Part shown: positions 26,592 to 36,562 of the stretch, piece by piece | Position numbering within the stretch: position 1 is the first letter of the stretch | Layout of the letters: every line of letters begins with the position of its first letter | From: CBDBJQ01 sp965206405 | Lineage (GTDB): Bacteria; Pseudomonadota; Alphaproteobacteria; UBA8366 | Direction of reading: 5' to 3' | DNA length: 64,000 bases | Assembly: GCA_965206405.1 (NCBI GenBank) | Contig: CBDBJQ010000006.1 | Location: forward strand, 620,001-684,000 | The notes under the pieces: model-generated | Database searches by the model: none | Told to the model about the DNA's origin: nothing | What the model saw: only the letters and a program-made list of their open reading frames with translations | Made by a program: the position numbers and the translations under genes

Positions 26592-26801
26592 CTAGTGTTG
26601 CTGTGTGGCCAACTTATTGTCCCGCACCAGCCAGACAATGATGAAACCGACGATGATGCATAGGAGTCCGCCGAAGCGCAGGATTGACAGCGGCATATCG
26701 AGGGCACGCCTCACCATACGCTGCAGGGCCTCGATGAAGAAGGCGCACAGAACGCCTTCGATGATCAGAAGGAGGCCAAGGGCGGTCAGGAAGTCGCTTA
26801 T
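26592..26801 (-). CDS. DUF2065 small membrane protein, probable AUA start
   Basis: This 69-codon gene is the YjeT/DUF2065 type: two hydrophobic helices (FLTALGLLLIIEGVLCAFF and ILRFGGLLCIIVGFIIVWLV) around the charged loop EALQRMVRRALDMP, ending KLATQQH-stop. It sits where DUF2065 normally sits, between hflC and degP. No ATG, GTG or TTG occurs before SDFLTALG in this frame. The codon at the expected start is ATA (26801-26799), inside CCGATAAGC, which also holds the hflC stop TAA. The usual arrangement would be ATGA; one G-to-A change would give both TAA and ATA. Internal ATG codons begin only after the first helix. The family function is unknown. Confidence 0.85.
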   Translation of the reverse strand: MSDFLTALGLLLIIEGVLCAFFIEALQRMVRRALDMPLSILRFGGLLCIIVGFIIVWLVRDNKLATQQH

Positions 26802-27682
26802 CGGACAGACTCGCTTTCCGTCGGCTCTTCGCCCTTGAAGAAGCGATAGAACTCGCCGCGCGGCGGTCCTACATAGCTGGTCGAATCCCCGGTCAACCCG
26901 ATCCGCATGGCCTGCAGCGAGCGATAGAAGTCGAAGAATCCGCGATCTTGGCCGAAAGCGTCGTTGTAGAGCTTGGTCGCCTTCGCCTCGCCCTGGCCAC
27001 GCAGAATTTCGGAAGTTTTCTTGGCCTCGGCGACGATCACCCGCTGCTCGCGGTCGGCGTCGGCGCGGATGCGCCGGGCGTCACGGTCGCCCTCGGCCCG
27101 GATTCTTCGGGCTTCCTGCTCACGCTGGGTCTGCATGCGGCGGAAAATCGCCAGGCTGTTCTCCTCTGGCAGATCGACGTGTTTGATACGAACGTCGATG
27201 ACTTCGAGTCCGAGCAACTCGGAGGCCTGGCTGACCAGGACCGTGATGTTCTGCATCAGCTTGGCGCGGTCAGCTGTCAGCAGGGTGGCCAGGGTCGCCT
27301 TGCCGAAGATGCCGCGCATATTGGCGCTGATGATATTGCCGAGCTGAGCCCGGGCATTGCCCTCGTTGTTGACGGTCTGGAAGAACCGCAACGGCTTGAC
27401 GATCCGGTAGCGGGCATAAGCGTCGACTATCAGCTGTTTCTGGTCGATGGTCGGAACCTCTTCCGCCGGAGCATCGAAATCGAGTACCCGCTTGTCGAAG
27501 TAGAGCACATCCTGGATGAAGGGAAACTTGACGTAGAGGCCCGGGGCGGTGACTTCCTGGCGCGGATCGCCGAACTGCAGGACCAGTGCCTGCTCGTCCT
27601 CGCGTACGACGAACAGCGAGGACAGCGCGGTGAAGGCCACCACCAGGGCGACGATGCCAGCGATCAGAATAGCCCTGCTCAT
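26798..27682 (-). CDS. hflC: FtsH modulator HflC (SPFH/band 7)
   Basis: HflC and HflK form a large periplasm-facing cage around the FtsH protease and modulate its activity. The 294-residue protein has an N-terminal membrane anchor (ILIAGIVALVVAFTALSSLFVV), then the band 7 domain (LVLQFGDPRQEVTAPGLYVKFPFIQDV) and a long helical tail (FRRMQTQREQEARRIRAEGD onward). The start ATG overlaps the hflK stop by ATGA. The stop TAA overlaps the unusual start of the DUF2065 gene. Confidence 0.97.
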   Translation of the reverse strand: MSRAILIAGIVALVVAFTALSSLFVVREDEQALVLQFGDPRQEVTAPGLYVKFPFIQDVLYFDKRVLDFDAPAEEVPTIDQKQLIVDAYARYRIVKPLRFFQTVNNEGNARAQLGNIISANMRGIFGKATLATLLTADRAKLMQNITVLVSQASELLGLEVIDVRIKHVDLPEENSLAIFRRMQTQREQEARRIRAEGDRDARRIRADADREQRVIVAEAKKTSEILRGQGEAKATKLYNDAFGQDRGFFDFYRSLQAMRIGLTGDSTSYVGPPRGEFYRFFKGEEPTESESVR

Positions 27683-28893
27683 TGCTTGGTTTTCTCCTCG
27701 GTGCCTTCGCTTCGGTCGCGTTTAAGGCTATCGAGCGGCAGGTAGGGCAGGACGCCGGTGCCGCCGCCCTCATCCTCGAGCAGGACTTTGTCCATGTCGT
27801 GGAGCACCTTCTCCATCGTCTCGAGATAGAGGCGCCTGCGGGTGACGTCCTTGTCTGCGAGGTATTCCGCGTAGACCGAGAGGAAGCGCTGGGTCTCGCC
27901 GCTGGCCTTGGCGATCTGCTCCTGTTTGTAGGCTTCGGCCGAAGCGAGGATCTGGGACGCCTCGCCCTCCGCCCGCTGGGTGATCTCGTTGGCGTAGGCC
28001 GTCGCTTCGTTGACGGCGCGTTCCTTGTCGGCGCGGGCCGCCTGCACGTCCCGGAACGCGTCAATGACGGCTTCCGGGGGATCGACCTTCTGCACCTCGA
28101 CCTGCGTGATGGTGATGCCGGACTGGTATGTGTCGAGGATTTCCTGGGTCAGCAGCTTGGCTGCATTCGTGATGTTGCCACGCCCGGAAGTGCGGGCGAA
28201 CTCGAAGTCGTTTTTGCCCATGATTTCGCGCATCGAGCCTTCGGCCGCCGCTTTTACGGTCTGTTCCTGGTTGCGCACCTTGAACAGGAAATCAGCGGCG
28301 TTCTTGATCCGCCAAAACATCACGAACTGGACGTCGATAATATTCTCGTCCCCGGTCAGCATCAGGCTTTCCGCAGTGATATTGCGTGGGCTGCCCTGGC
28401 GGGTATTCGACTGGAAGCCGATTTCAATGCGGTTGACGCGCGTGACCTCCGGCGTGATCACCTCGCCGATTGGCGCCGGCAGGTTGTAGTGGAGACCTGG
28501 GCCGGTCTGCGACCACAGTTCCCCGAAAATCAGCACGACCCCCTGTTGGGAGGCGTCGACGCGATAGAATCCGGTCAGAAGCCAACCGGCAACGACGACC
28601 AGGATGATGAGGGCAATACCCCTGCCGGACCGACCCGGGGGGAAGAACCGCTTGATCCTATCTTGTCCGCGGCGCAGGGCGTCCTCGAAGTTCGGCGGCG
28701 GTCCGCCGCCGCCGGGTCCGCCGCTCCAGGGGCCGCCACCGCCCGAGCCGCCACCGCCGGAGCTACCGCCCCAGGGGCCACCGCCGCCCGAACCGCCACC
28801 GCCGGAGCTGCTGCCCCAGGGTCCGCCGCCGCCGGATCCGCCGTCGCCGGATCCGTTGTCTCCGGATTGGCTGTTGTTTGATTGCCAGGGCAT
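27679..28893 (-). CDS. hflK: FtsH modulator HflK (SPFH/band 7)
   Basis: Partner of HflC. The first ~70 residues are extremely Gly-rich, with a repeated GGGGSGGGGPWG unit, followed by a membrane anchor (GIALIILVVVAGWLLTGFYRV), the band 7 domain (GVVLIFGELWSQTGPGLHYNLP) and the helical region (RAEGEASQILASAEAYKQEQIAKASGETQRF). The frame opens at 28977; MPWQSNNSQSG at 28893 matches the family N terminus and is chosen (404 residues). FtsH, the protease it controls, is encoded 29 kb away. Confidence 0.96.
   Translation of the reverse strand: MPWQSNNSQSGDNGSGDGGSGGGGPWGSSSGGGGSGGGGPWGGSSGGGGSGGGGPWSGGPGGGGPPPNFEDALRRGQDRIKRFFPPGRSGRGIALIILVVVAGWLLTGFYRVDASQQGVVLIFGELWSQTGPGLHYNLPAPIGEVITPEVTRVNRIEIGFQSNTRQGSPRNITAESLMLTGDENIIDVQFVMFWRIKNAADFLFKVRNQEQTVKAAAEGSMREIMGKNDFEFARTSGRGNITNAAKLLTQEILDTYQSGITITQVEVQKVDPPEAVIDAFRDVQAARADKERAVNEATAYANEITQRAEGEASQILASAEAYKQEQIAKASGETQRFLSVYAEYLADKDVTRRRLYLETMEKVLHDMDKVLLEDEGGGTGVLPYLPLDSLKRDRSEGTEEKTKQ
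28724..28858. repeat. 45-bp tandem repeat in hflK (three copies)
   Basis: Three head-to-tail copies with exactly 45-base spacing (anchor CCAGG near 28726, 28771, 28816) encode the Gly-rich GGGGSGGGGPWG segments of HflK. The third copy is more diverged. A period of 15 codons keeps the frame. Confidence 0.85.
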
Positions 28894-29192
28894 CGATGCT
28901 TGCTTCCGTTTGCGTGTGCTGTGTCTGTCGGGGTGCCGGTCTGCTGTAACCCTGAGACGCTCTTGAGTCCAGGGCACTGTATGTCCGGTCGCGCCCCGAT
29001 TGGACCGAGGCTATCTTGATCGACCCGTGATCCTCGGGCAAGATCACTCTCTCAAAGTAAGCGCCGCAGCCTGACTGTCAAGGTAAACGGGGAGTGAGCC
29101 GGGCGTTGCGACGCCGGGTTGGGCGTTGTGCCGGGGGCGTCTCGGGAAGTGTCGCCTGCGGAAACCGCCAGCAAAACAAAGAAGGCAGGGCG

Positions 29193-30328
<1,136 letters not shown>

Positions 30329-30332
<4 letters not shown>

Positions 30333-32176
30333 ACCGGTCGACGCGCTCACCGGAAGCCGCCGCGCCGGCAGCGCAACGGGATTCCGCGGCGGCCGAGCGG
30401 GAGAAGGGCCGGGATCTGCGCATCTTCAGGCGCATTCTCGCCTATCTGCGACCGTATCTCTGGGCGATTGCAGGCGCCGCCGTGGCTCTGGTCGTAGCCG
30501 CCGTGACGGTGCTGTCGATTGGCCAAGGGTTGCGATTCTTGGTCGACCGCGGCCTCGGGGCGGGAGATACGGGTGTGCTCAACCAGGCTCTGTATGTCCT
30601 GCTCGCCGTAGTGACGGTGCTCGCTGCGTCCTCCTATGGCCGCTTCTATCTGGTCTCGTGGATCGGCGAGCGTGTGATCGCTGATCTCCGTCGCGCCGTC
30701 TACGGGCATCTCGTCCTGCTCAGCCCGGGTTTCTTCGAAACCGCCAGAACCGGGGAAATCCTTGCCCGCCTGACCACCGACACCACGCTGTTGCAGACCG
30801 TGATCGGCACCTCGGTATCGATTGCGCTCAGAAACGCGCTGCTGCTCGTCGGCGGCACGGCGATGCTGGCGGTCACGAGCCCCAAGCTGACCGCGATCGT
30901 GCTCGCATTCATACCGATGGTGGTCGCACCGATTATTCTGATCGGCCGGTTGGTGCGTCGTCGTAGCAGGCTGTCCCAGGATGAAATCGCCGCCGTCAGC
31001 GCCCATGCCGAGCAAAGCCTCTCGGCGATCCGCACCTTGCAGGCGTTCACCCGCGAGGCGATAGACCGGGCCCAGTTCGGCCGTGTCGTTGAGCGGGCTT
31101 TCGGCGTTGCCATTCACCGAATCCGAGCCCGCGCAATCCTCACCGCGATTGTCATCGTCCTCGTGTTCGGGACGGTCGCCCTGATTCTCTGGATCGGTGG
31201 CCAGGATGTCATCGCTGGGCGGATGACGGGAGGCGAACTTTCCGCTTTCGTCTTTTATTCCGTTATTGCCGCCGGCGCGACCGGCGCTATCGCCGAGGTG
31301 ATCGGCGGGCTTTACCAGGCCGCCGGTGCGACGGAGCGGTTGTTCGACCTGCTCGACACCAAACCGGATGTTGCGCCGCCGCCGACCCCCAAGCATCTGG
31401 CAAGGCCGATCCAGGGCGCGGTGCGTTTTCGCAAGATCGCTTTCCGTTATCCGGGCCGACCAGAGGCGGCGGCGCTCGACGACATCGACCTCGCGATCGA
31501 GCCGGGCGAGGTGGTGGCGCTGGTGGGCCCCTCGGGCGCCGGCAAGACCACGCTGTTCCAGTTACTGCTGCGCTTCTATGACCCGACCGCCGGCGCCGTC
31601 GAGATCGACGGGGTTGACCTGCGTGACCTTGATCCGATTGAGGTTCGCTCGGCGATCGGGCTGGTGGCGCAGGAGCCGGTTCTGTTCGCAGACTCGGTAA
31701 TGGAGAACATTCGCTACGGTCGCCCCGGCGCCAACGAGTCCGAGGTGCGTGCCGCGGCTGAGGTGGCGGCGGCAACCGAGTTCATAGATCGTCTGCCCGA
31801 AGGCTTTGACACCGAGCTTGGCGATCGCGGTGTCCAGCTGTCGGGAGGCCAGCGTCAACGCATCGCCGTCGCCCGCGCGGTTCTCAGCGATCCAGCGGTC
31901 CTGTTGCTTGACGAGGCGACGAGCGCGCTTGATTCAACTTCGGAGAGAATGGTCCAGCAGGCGCTCGACCGCCTGCAGGGGTCGCGGACGATGGTCATGA
32001 TCGCTCATCGCTTGTCGACCGTGCAACGAGCCGGCCGGATCGTCGTGCTCGACCGGGGGCGGATTGTGGCTGAGGGCCAGCATGACGAACTGATTCGCGA
32101 CAACGCCCTCTATGCGCGGCTGGCGGAACTCCAGTTCGGCGCCAAGGCGCCGCCCGAAGCGCCTGCGGACCGTTAG
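30329..32176 (+). CDS. ABC exporter, fused membrane and ATPase domains (MsbA/LptA-type)
   Basis: A 615-residue half-transporter. Six predicted spans form the N-terminal membrane domain (RILAYLRPYLWAIAGAAVALVVA onward). The ATPase domain has Walker A VGPSGAGKTTLFQLLLRF, Q-loop GLVAQEPVLFADSVMENIRYG, signature LSGGQRQRIAVARAVLSDP and Walker B VLLLDEATSALD, then the H-loop IAHRLSTV. It probably works as a homodimer, exporting lipid or another hydrophobic substrate; the cargo is not evident. The GTG start overlaps the mrp stop by four bases (GTGA), suggesting coupled translation. Confidence 0.92.
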
Positions 32177-32213
32177 CCTCTGCGGACCGTTAACCTCTGC
32201 GGATTGCTGGGCC
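32163..32213. repeat. 17-bp tandem repeat spanning the ABC gene's stop codon
   Basis: Three copies anchored by CTGCGG at 32163, 32180 and 32197, with exact 17-base spacing. The first two share CTGCGGACCGTTA and the third has decayed. The first copy holds the last codons and the TAG stop of the ABC exporter, and the others lie in the gap to the convergent MotB-like gene. Confidence 0.8.
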
Positions 32214-32227
32214 GCAAGCCCGGCGGA

Positions 32228-33586
32228 TCACCGCTGGTCCAGCTTCAGTTCGATACGCCGATTGCGCCGGTAGGCAATCGCGTCGTCGCGAAGATCGATC
32301 GGCTGGAATTCTCCGAAACCGGCCGCGGCCAGACGCTTGGGATCAATGCCGTGAGAGGCGAGAAACCTGACCACGGAGATGGCCCGTGCCGTCGACAGCT
32401 CCCAGTTCGACGGGAAACGCGAGGTGGTGATCGGTCTCTTGTCAGTATGGCCGTCGACCCGGAGAATCCAGTCAATGTCCTGGGGGATCTGGGCGATGAT
32501 TTCCCGCAGGGTCTGCACCAGGGCCTCGAGTCGGTCCTTACCCGCCTGTTCGAGTTGGTCTGAGCTAGACGGGAACAGGACCTCGGACTGAAATATGAAA
32601 CGATCACCGACGATGGTGATATCCGAGCGACTGCCGAGCAAGTTGCGAAGTCGCCCGAAGAACTCTGACCGGTAGCGGGCCAGTTCCTCGACCTTGGATA
32701 CGAGGGCCACATTCAGGCGCTGGCCTAGATCCTGAATCTGTTTCTCCTGCAACGCGCTCTTGGCTTCCGAAGCTTCGAGCGTTGCGTTCAGGGTCGCCAG
32801 CGTCTCGCGCAAACTGACCAGTTGCCGGATGGTGAGCGTGATCTTGGCTTCAAGGGCAATCGCGTCTTTCTCCGCCTCGCCGAGCTGGGTCAGGTATTTT
32901 TCCGCCTCTCCGGATTTTTCCGCCAACTGCGCCTTGCTTGCCGCGATATCCTCGCTGAGCCGGTCACGCAGCGCCTTCATCGCGATGACGTCCTGCTCCA
33001 AGGACGCGATCTTCGAGAGTTTTACCTCGATCGTTCTCTCATTGGCCTTGATGGCCGTGTAGGCTTTTTTGAGATCGGCGGCGCCTTCTGCGATCTTGGC
33101 TTCAAGCACGCGCCTCTCGTCCTTGCTGATCGCAAGCTTGCCGATCAGTTCGCTGGTTTTCTGCTGGCCCGCCTCAATCTCCTGCGCCGCGCTTTCCAGT
33201 CTGGTCTTGAGTCTAGTGACCGTTCCCCGCAGCGTACCGCTCGCCTCGCGCTCCACCTCCAGCTGTCCCGTGATATTGGCGAGCTGGTTGCGCAAGGTTT
33301 TGCCAATCTTGCGCTCCGTTTCGAGTGCCTCGCTGAGTGCGGCCAGATCGCCGCGCAGGCGTGCGCTCGTGCCGCGCTCAAGGTTGAGTACGGTGGAAAG
33401 CTTGGCGATTTCCTTGTCGAGCTGTTCGAGGGCCTGGTTGCGGTTGAGGAGGACGTCGTTGAGGAAAAACTGCGCGGCCATGAAGATCATCAAAAGGAAG
33501 GTTGTCACCATGACCAGGGCGGCCAGGGCGTCGACGAAACCGGGCCAGATGGCGTTCCGGGTAGAGCTGCGTTGTGCGAGCGCCAT
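32228..33586 (-). CDS. MotB-like stator protein with long coiled coil and OmpA domain
   Basis: A 452-residue protein with a short cytoplasmic start, one membrane span (about 18-42) and a coiled coil of roughly 250 residues (about 45-295). A C-terminal OmpA/MotB peptidoglycan-binding domain follows (LFPSSSDQL, LRVDGHTDKRPI, NWELSTARAISVVRFLASHGI). Asp19 in WPGFVDALAALVM sits at the start of the span, where MotB-type proteins carry their proton-accepting Asp. The coil is far longer than the plug region of flagellar MotB. It lies 15 bases after the MotA-like gene. No flagellar genes are in the window, so a non-flagellar role is likely. What the pair drives is unknown. Confidence 0.85.
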   Translation of the reverse strand: MALAQRSSTRNAIWPGFVDALAALVMVTTFLLMIFMAAQFFLNDVLLNRNQALEQLDKEIAKLSTVLNLERGTSARLRGDLAALSEALETERKIGKTLRNQLANITGQLEVEREASGTLRGTVTRLKTRLESAAQEIEAGQQKTSELIGKLAISKDERRVLEAKIAEGAADLKKAYTAIKANERTIEVKLSKIASLEQDVIAMKALRDRLSEDIAASKAQLAEKSGEAEKYLTQLGEAEKDAIALEAKITLTIRQLVSLRETLATLNATLEASEAKSALQEKQIQDLGQRLNVALVSKVEELARYRSEFFGRLRNLLGSRSDITIVGDRFIFQSEVLFPSSSDQLEQAGKDRLEALVQTLREIIAQIPQDIDWILRVDGHTDKRPITTSRFPSNWELSTARAISVVRFLASHGIDPKRLAAAGFGEFQPIDLRDDAIAYRRNRRIELKLDQR

Positions 33587-33601
33587 GGCGGGTCGCGGCC
33601 G

Positions 33602-34747
33602 CTAGTTGTTTCTGAGCGTTGTCGCTCCGGGGGTATTGCTGAGGGTGCGCGCCAGAAGGCGTATCTCCTCGCGAATCTCCCGAATGCTTTCGGCTCGGTC
33701 CGATGCCATGATGGAGGGCAATTTCTCGAGAGCGGAGAGAAAACTCTGCAGATGCGGAGCAAGGCTTCTGTCGGCGCTTTCGGCCTGCATCTGCGCCATT
33801 TTGGCCAGCGCCGACCGCATCTCCTCTAGATGTCCGAGCGACTGCATCATCACCTGATGCGTTTCCTTCTGCTGCTGCGCCGAAGCCTCGGCCCGCTCGG
33901 CGATGCGGATCATCTGCTCATTCATGCTTGCGGCGTTCCTGCTCCTTTCGTTCGTTGCACGCTGCATGTGCTCGAGATTGTCTGCGGTTTTTTCGAGGAG
34001 TGCGCCGATATAGGCCGGGATTGGCTGGTCATCGTCGATGAGGCCGGACGATCCGAGCCGGGTTACCGCCGACAGCCAATCCTCGAGACCGTTGTGGAAA
34101 CGACTCTGCGCCTGGCCGGCCTGCAGGGCGAGAAATCCGAGGACAAGCGATCCGGCGAGACCGAACAGGGATGAGCTGAAGGCCGTGGCCATTCCGGACA
34201 TCGGCGCGATCAGCCCTTCCTTGAGTCGCTCGAATGCGCCTGAGATGCCGGTGCTGTCGATCGAGAGCGTCGCCACCACGTCCGCAATCGAGCGAATCGT
34301 CTCCAGCAGACCCCAGAAGGTACCGAGGAGTCCAAGGAACACCAGCAGACCGACGGAGTAGCGGGTGACTTCCCGGTTCTCGTCGAGACGGGTGGCGATG
34401 CTGTCGAGCAGGCCGCGCAACGCCGGGGTGGAGAGACTCAGATGCTCGGATGTACGTTGACCAAGCATTGTCGCCATCGGGGCGAGCAGCCGCAAGCGGG
34501 TGCTGTCGGGTTTCTCAGATGTGTTCTCCCTGTATTCCTCGAGCCAGACGACTTCGGGTGCCAGACGCCACACCGAGGCGAAGACATGGAAGATGCCGAA
34601 CACGAAGACCAGGAGGATGATGCCGTTGATTGCGGGATTGGCGAGGAAGGCCGCGGCGAGCGGCTTCATCAGTAATGTGCAGATCACGGCGATGGCGCCG
34701 AGAAAAGCGGCCATACGCCACAGGTAGATTTGCGGTTTCTGGTTCAT
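33602..34747 (-). CDS. MotA/TolQ/ExbB-like proton channel protein
   Basis: A 381-residue membrane protein with four predicted spans, about 10-34, 38-60, 130-150 and 188-212. The last two carry the channel-forming pattern (GLLVFLGLLGTFWGLLETI and GMATAFSSSLFGLAGSLVLGFLA). A cytoplasmic helical tail of about 160 residues follows. The frame opens at 34885, but MNQKPQIYLWRM at 34747 has GGGGAG upstream and places the first span near the start. It forms a pair with the MotB-like gene. Upstream is the end of an insertion sequence; before that insertion this gene lay about 190 bases after the suhB-like gene. Confidence 0.85.
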   Translation of the reverse strand: MNQKPQIYLWRMAAFLGAIAVICTLLMKPLAAAFLANPAINGIILLVFVFGIFHVFASVWRLAPEVVWLEEYRENTSEKPDSTRLRLLAPMATMLGQRTSEHLSLSTPALRGLLDSIATRLDENREVTRYSVGLLVFLGLLGTFWGLLETIRSIADVVATLSIDSTGISGAFERLKEGLIAPMSGMATAFSSSLFGLAGSLVLGFLALQAGQAQSRFHNGLEDWLSAVTRLGSSGLIDDDQPIPAYIGALLEKTADNLEHMQRATNERSRNAASMNEQMIRIAERAEASAQQQKETHQVMMQSLGHLEEMRSALAKMAQMQAESADRSLAPHLQSFLSALEKLPSIMASDRAESIREIREEIRLLARTLSNTPGATTLRNN

Positions 34748-34931
34748 TATGTCGCTCCCCGCTCCGCCTGCCGCGCCAACCTTCCGGAATGGGGCGGTGC
34801 AGGCGCCCCGCCCGGGTTTGCCCCGGGACGGAATCTCCCCTTGCAATCGGTCGGGCAGTATTCCACATAATAGAATAGCGGACAACAGCGCGCACGCCGC
34901 GCCAACGGCGGTATCGCCGCCATGCGGCGCG

Positions 34932-34935
34932 CTAG
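34932..34935. repeat. Target-site duplication CTAG (left)
   Basis: CTAG directly outside the left inverted repeat, matching CTAG at 36563-36566. CTAG is its own complement, so the element could have entered in either direction. Confidence 0.75.
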
Positions 34936-34952
34936 CCCGGATATTTCATGAA
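34936..34952. repeat. IS left terminal inverted repeat
   Basis: CCCGGATATTTCATGAA, matching the complement of 36546-36562 at 16 of 17 positions. Confidence 0.9.
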
Positions 34953-35160
34953 GGCGTCCGGCCGGTTGGTTTCCCGCCTCAATTCGGCTTTTCGTGGTGC
35001 CTCTGACATAGATTTCCTGCGTATTCGGGCAAAGCCTGGCGTTCAGCCGGTATATTTGGCGGCTGAGCCGGTCTTTTTGCGGATTGCGGGCAGGCGGAAG
35101 CGCCTGCGCCGCATGCGCCCTGCGCATTTCCCTGAATGGTGAAGCCGGGGTTTTTCCCGG

Positions 35161-36516
35161 CTAGTCCGGGACCAGCCTGCTGGCGACGAGGCGGAACAGG
35201 TCCTCGTCGGGGCAGGCACTGGACATCATAAAGCGGACCCGGCGGGTGTTCCGCTGGATGATGGCGCCGATCTTCAACAGGCGCAGGCGAATGGTCCCGC
35301 ACTGGGCGCGGGCCATGCGGGTGCCGGTGAGGCCGATCCGGCGGATGGCTTCCATGAGGGTGTAGGCGAGAGCGGAGAGCAGCAAGCGGAACTGGTTGGG
35401 CCACCATTTGTGGCAGCTGGTGCGGTCGGCGAAGAGGTCGAGTTGCTGTTCCTTGATGCGGTTTTCCATCTCGCCGCGGGCGCAATATCGTTCCTCGTAC
35501 AACGCCTGTGCGCTGCCCGGAAGGCTGGTGACGATATAGCGGGGGTTGGCCCCTTTGGCCGAATGCTCGATCCGCGCGATGACCCGGCGTTCGCTGCGCC
35601 AGGTGCCGGCGGCGTAGGTAAATTCGCCGAACAGGCGCTGTTTCTCCCCCGACGCCTCAAAGTCCCGGGCCGCCTGGTCCAGCCACGGCTCCGCCAGATC
35701 GTTCAGGCGGGCGTTCCTGGCGATGCCGAGGACATAGTCCACATCATGCCGATCGCACCAGTCCAGCATGCGGTGGCGGCAGAAGCCGGAATCCCCGCGC
35801 AGGATGATCCGCACCTCCGGCCAGACCCGGCGCAGGCGCCGCACCAGCAGGGCCAGGATCGCCCAGGCGTGTTTGGCGCCGTCGATGTTCGAGGGCCGCA
35901 GGTAGCTGACCAGAAGCTGATCGCCACAGAACACATAAAGCGGCAGGAAACAGTCGTGGTCGTAATAGCCCTGAAAGAAACGGCCCTCCTGGTGGCCGTG
36001 AACCGCATCGTCGGTGGCATCGAAGTCGAGGACCAGCTCGTCGGGCGGGTGTTTGCACGAGGCGATGAAGGTTTCTATCAGGACCTCGTGCGCGACCCAG
36101 GCCACCTGGCGGTCGGCCGTGTTCTCGAACCGGCACAACGTCGACGGACTGGCTAGCGGCTGATCCCGATCGGCCGCCGTCTGCAATGCCTGGTCGTGGC
36201 GCAGGGCGTCGTGGTCGTTCAGGTCCTCGTAACCCAGGGGCAGACTGTAGATCCGTTGCCGCAGCATATCCCGCACACTGTGCTCAACCTTGCCCGCCTG
36301 CCGGTCGTCGGACAGCCGCCGGGCAAGCGATGCCGTCAATCCCAGCAGGTGATCCGCCCCGCGCAGCAGCAAAACGCCGCCGTTGCCCGTCACATGACCT
36401 CCATCGAAGCCGGTGGTTACCCGGCGTTTACGACAGGTTGGAAATTCCAGCTGATCGGGGGTACAATCTGTCACCGCTAAATCCTTGTGTTTGATCATTT
36501 CATGTAACTGAATCAT
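35161..36516 (-). CDS. IS1380-family DDE transposase
   Basis: A 451-residue transposase of the IS4-like superfamily. The N-terminal block CRKRRVTTGFDGGHVTGNGGVLLL is typical of IS1380 members. The catalytic acids are visible as Asp in LVLDFDATDDAVHG, Asp in ILRGDSGFCRHRML and Glu in the Y-(2)-R-(3)-E-(2)-IKE pattern (YCARGEMENRIKEQ). The start is either 36516 (MIQLHEM) or the next ATG at 36498 (MIKHKDLAV). It fills most of the IS, leaving about 225 non-coding bases at the left end. No frameshift or stop interrupts it. Confidence 0.93.
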   Translation of the reverse strand: MIQLHEMIKHKDLAVTDCTPDQLEFPTCRKRRVTTGFDGGHVTGNGGVLLLRGADHLLGLTASLARRLSDDRQAGKVEHSVRDMLRQRIYSLPLGYEDLNDHDALRHDQALQTAADRDQPLASPSTLCRFENTADRQVAWVAHEVLIETFIASCKHPPDELVLDFDATDDAVHGHQEGRFFQGYYDHDCFLPLYVFCGDQLLVSYLRPSNIDGAKHAWAILALLVRRLRRVWPEVRIILRGDSGFCRHRMLDWCDRHDVDYVLGIARNARLNDLAEPWLDQAARDFEASGEKQRLFGEFTYAAGTWRSERRVIARIEHSAKGANPRYIVTSLPGSAQALYEERYCARGEMENRIKEQQLDLFADRTSCHKWWPNQFRLLLSALAYTLMEAIRRIGLTGTRMARAQCGTIRLRLLKIGAIIQRNTRRVRFMMSSACPDEDLFRLVASRLVPD

Positions 36517-36545
36517 AACACGAATACGGGATTTAGCGGTACCTG

Positions 36546-36562
36546 TTCATGAAATATTCGGG
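36546..36562. repeat. IS right terminal inverted repeat
   Basis: TTCATGAAATATTCGGG, the inverted partner of 34936-34952. The transposase begins 46 bases inside the element's right end. Confidence 0.9.

Larger units (their letters stand above)
34936..36562 (-). mobile_element. Intact IS1380-family insertion sequence (1627 bp)
   Basis: The element is bounded by 17-bp inverted repeats differing at one base: 34936-34952 and 36546-36562 (CCCGRATATTTCATGAA). It is flanked on both sides by CTAG (34932-34935, 36563-36566), which reads as a 4-bp target duplication. Size, repeat length, 4-bp duplication and the transposase type all fit the IS1380 family. Its single gene is intact, so the element may still be active. 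It separates the suhB-like gene from the MotA-like gene. Confidence 0.92.

Noticed and set aside
32228..34747. Zorya-type defence system (ZorA/ZorB)
   Set aside because: The MotA/MotB-like pair with long helical parts recalls ZorAB, but no ZorC, ZorD or ZorE partner is next to it; the neighbours are a core ABC exporter, an IS, suhB-like and efp. The long coil is in the B subunit, not mainly in the A tail as in ZorA.
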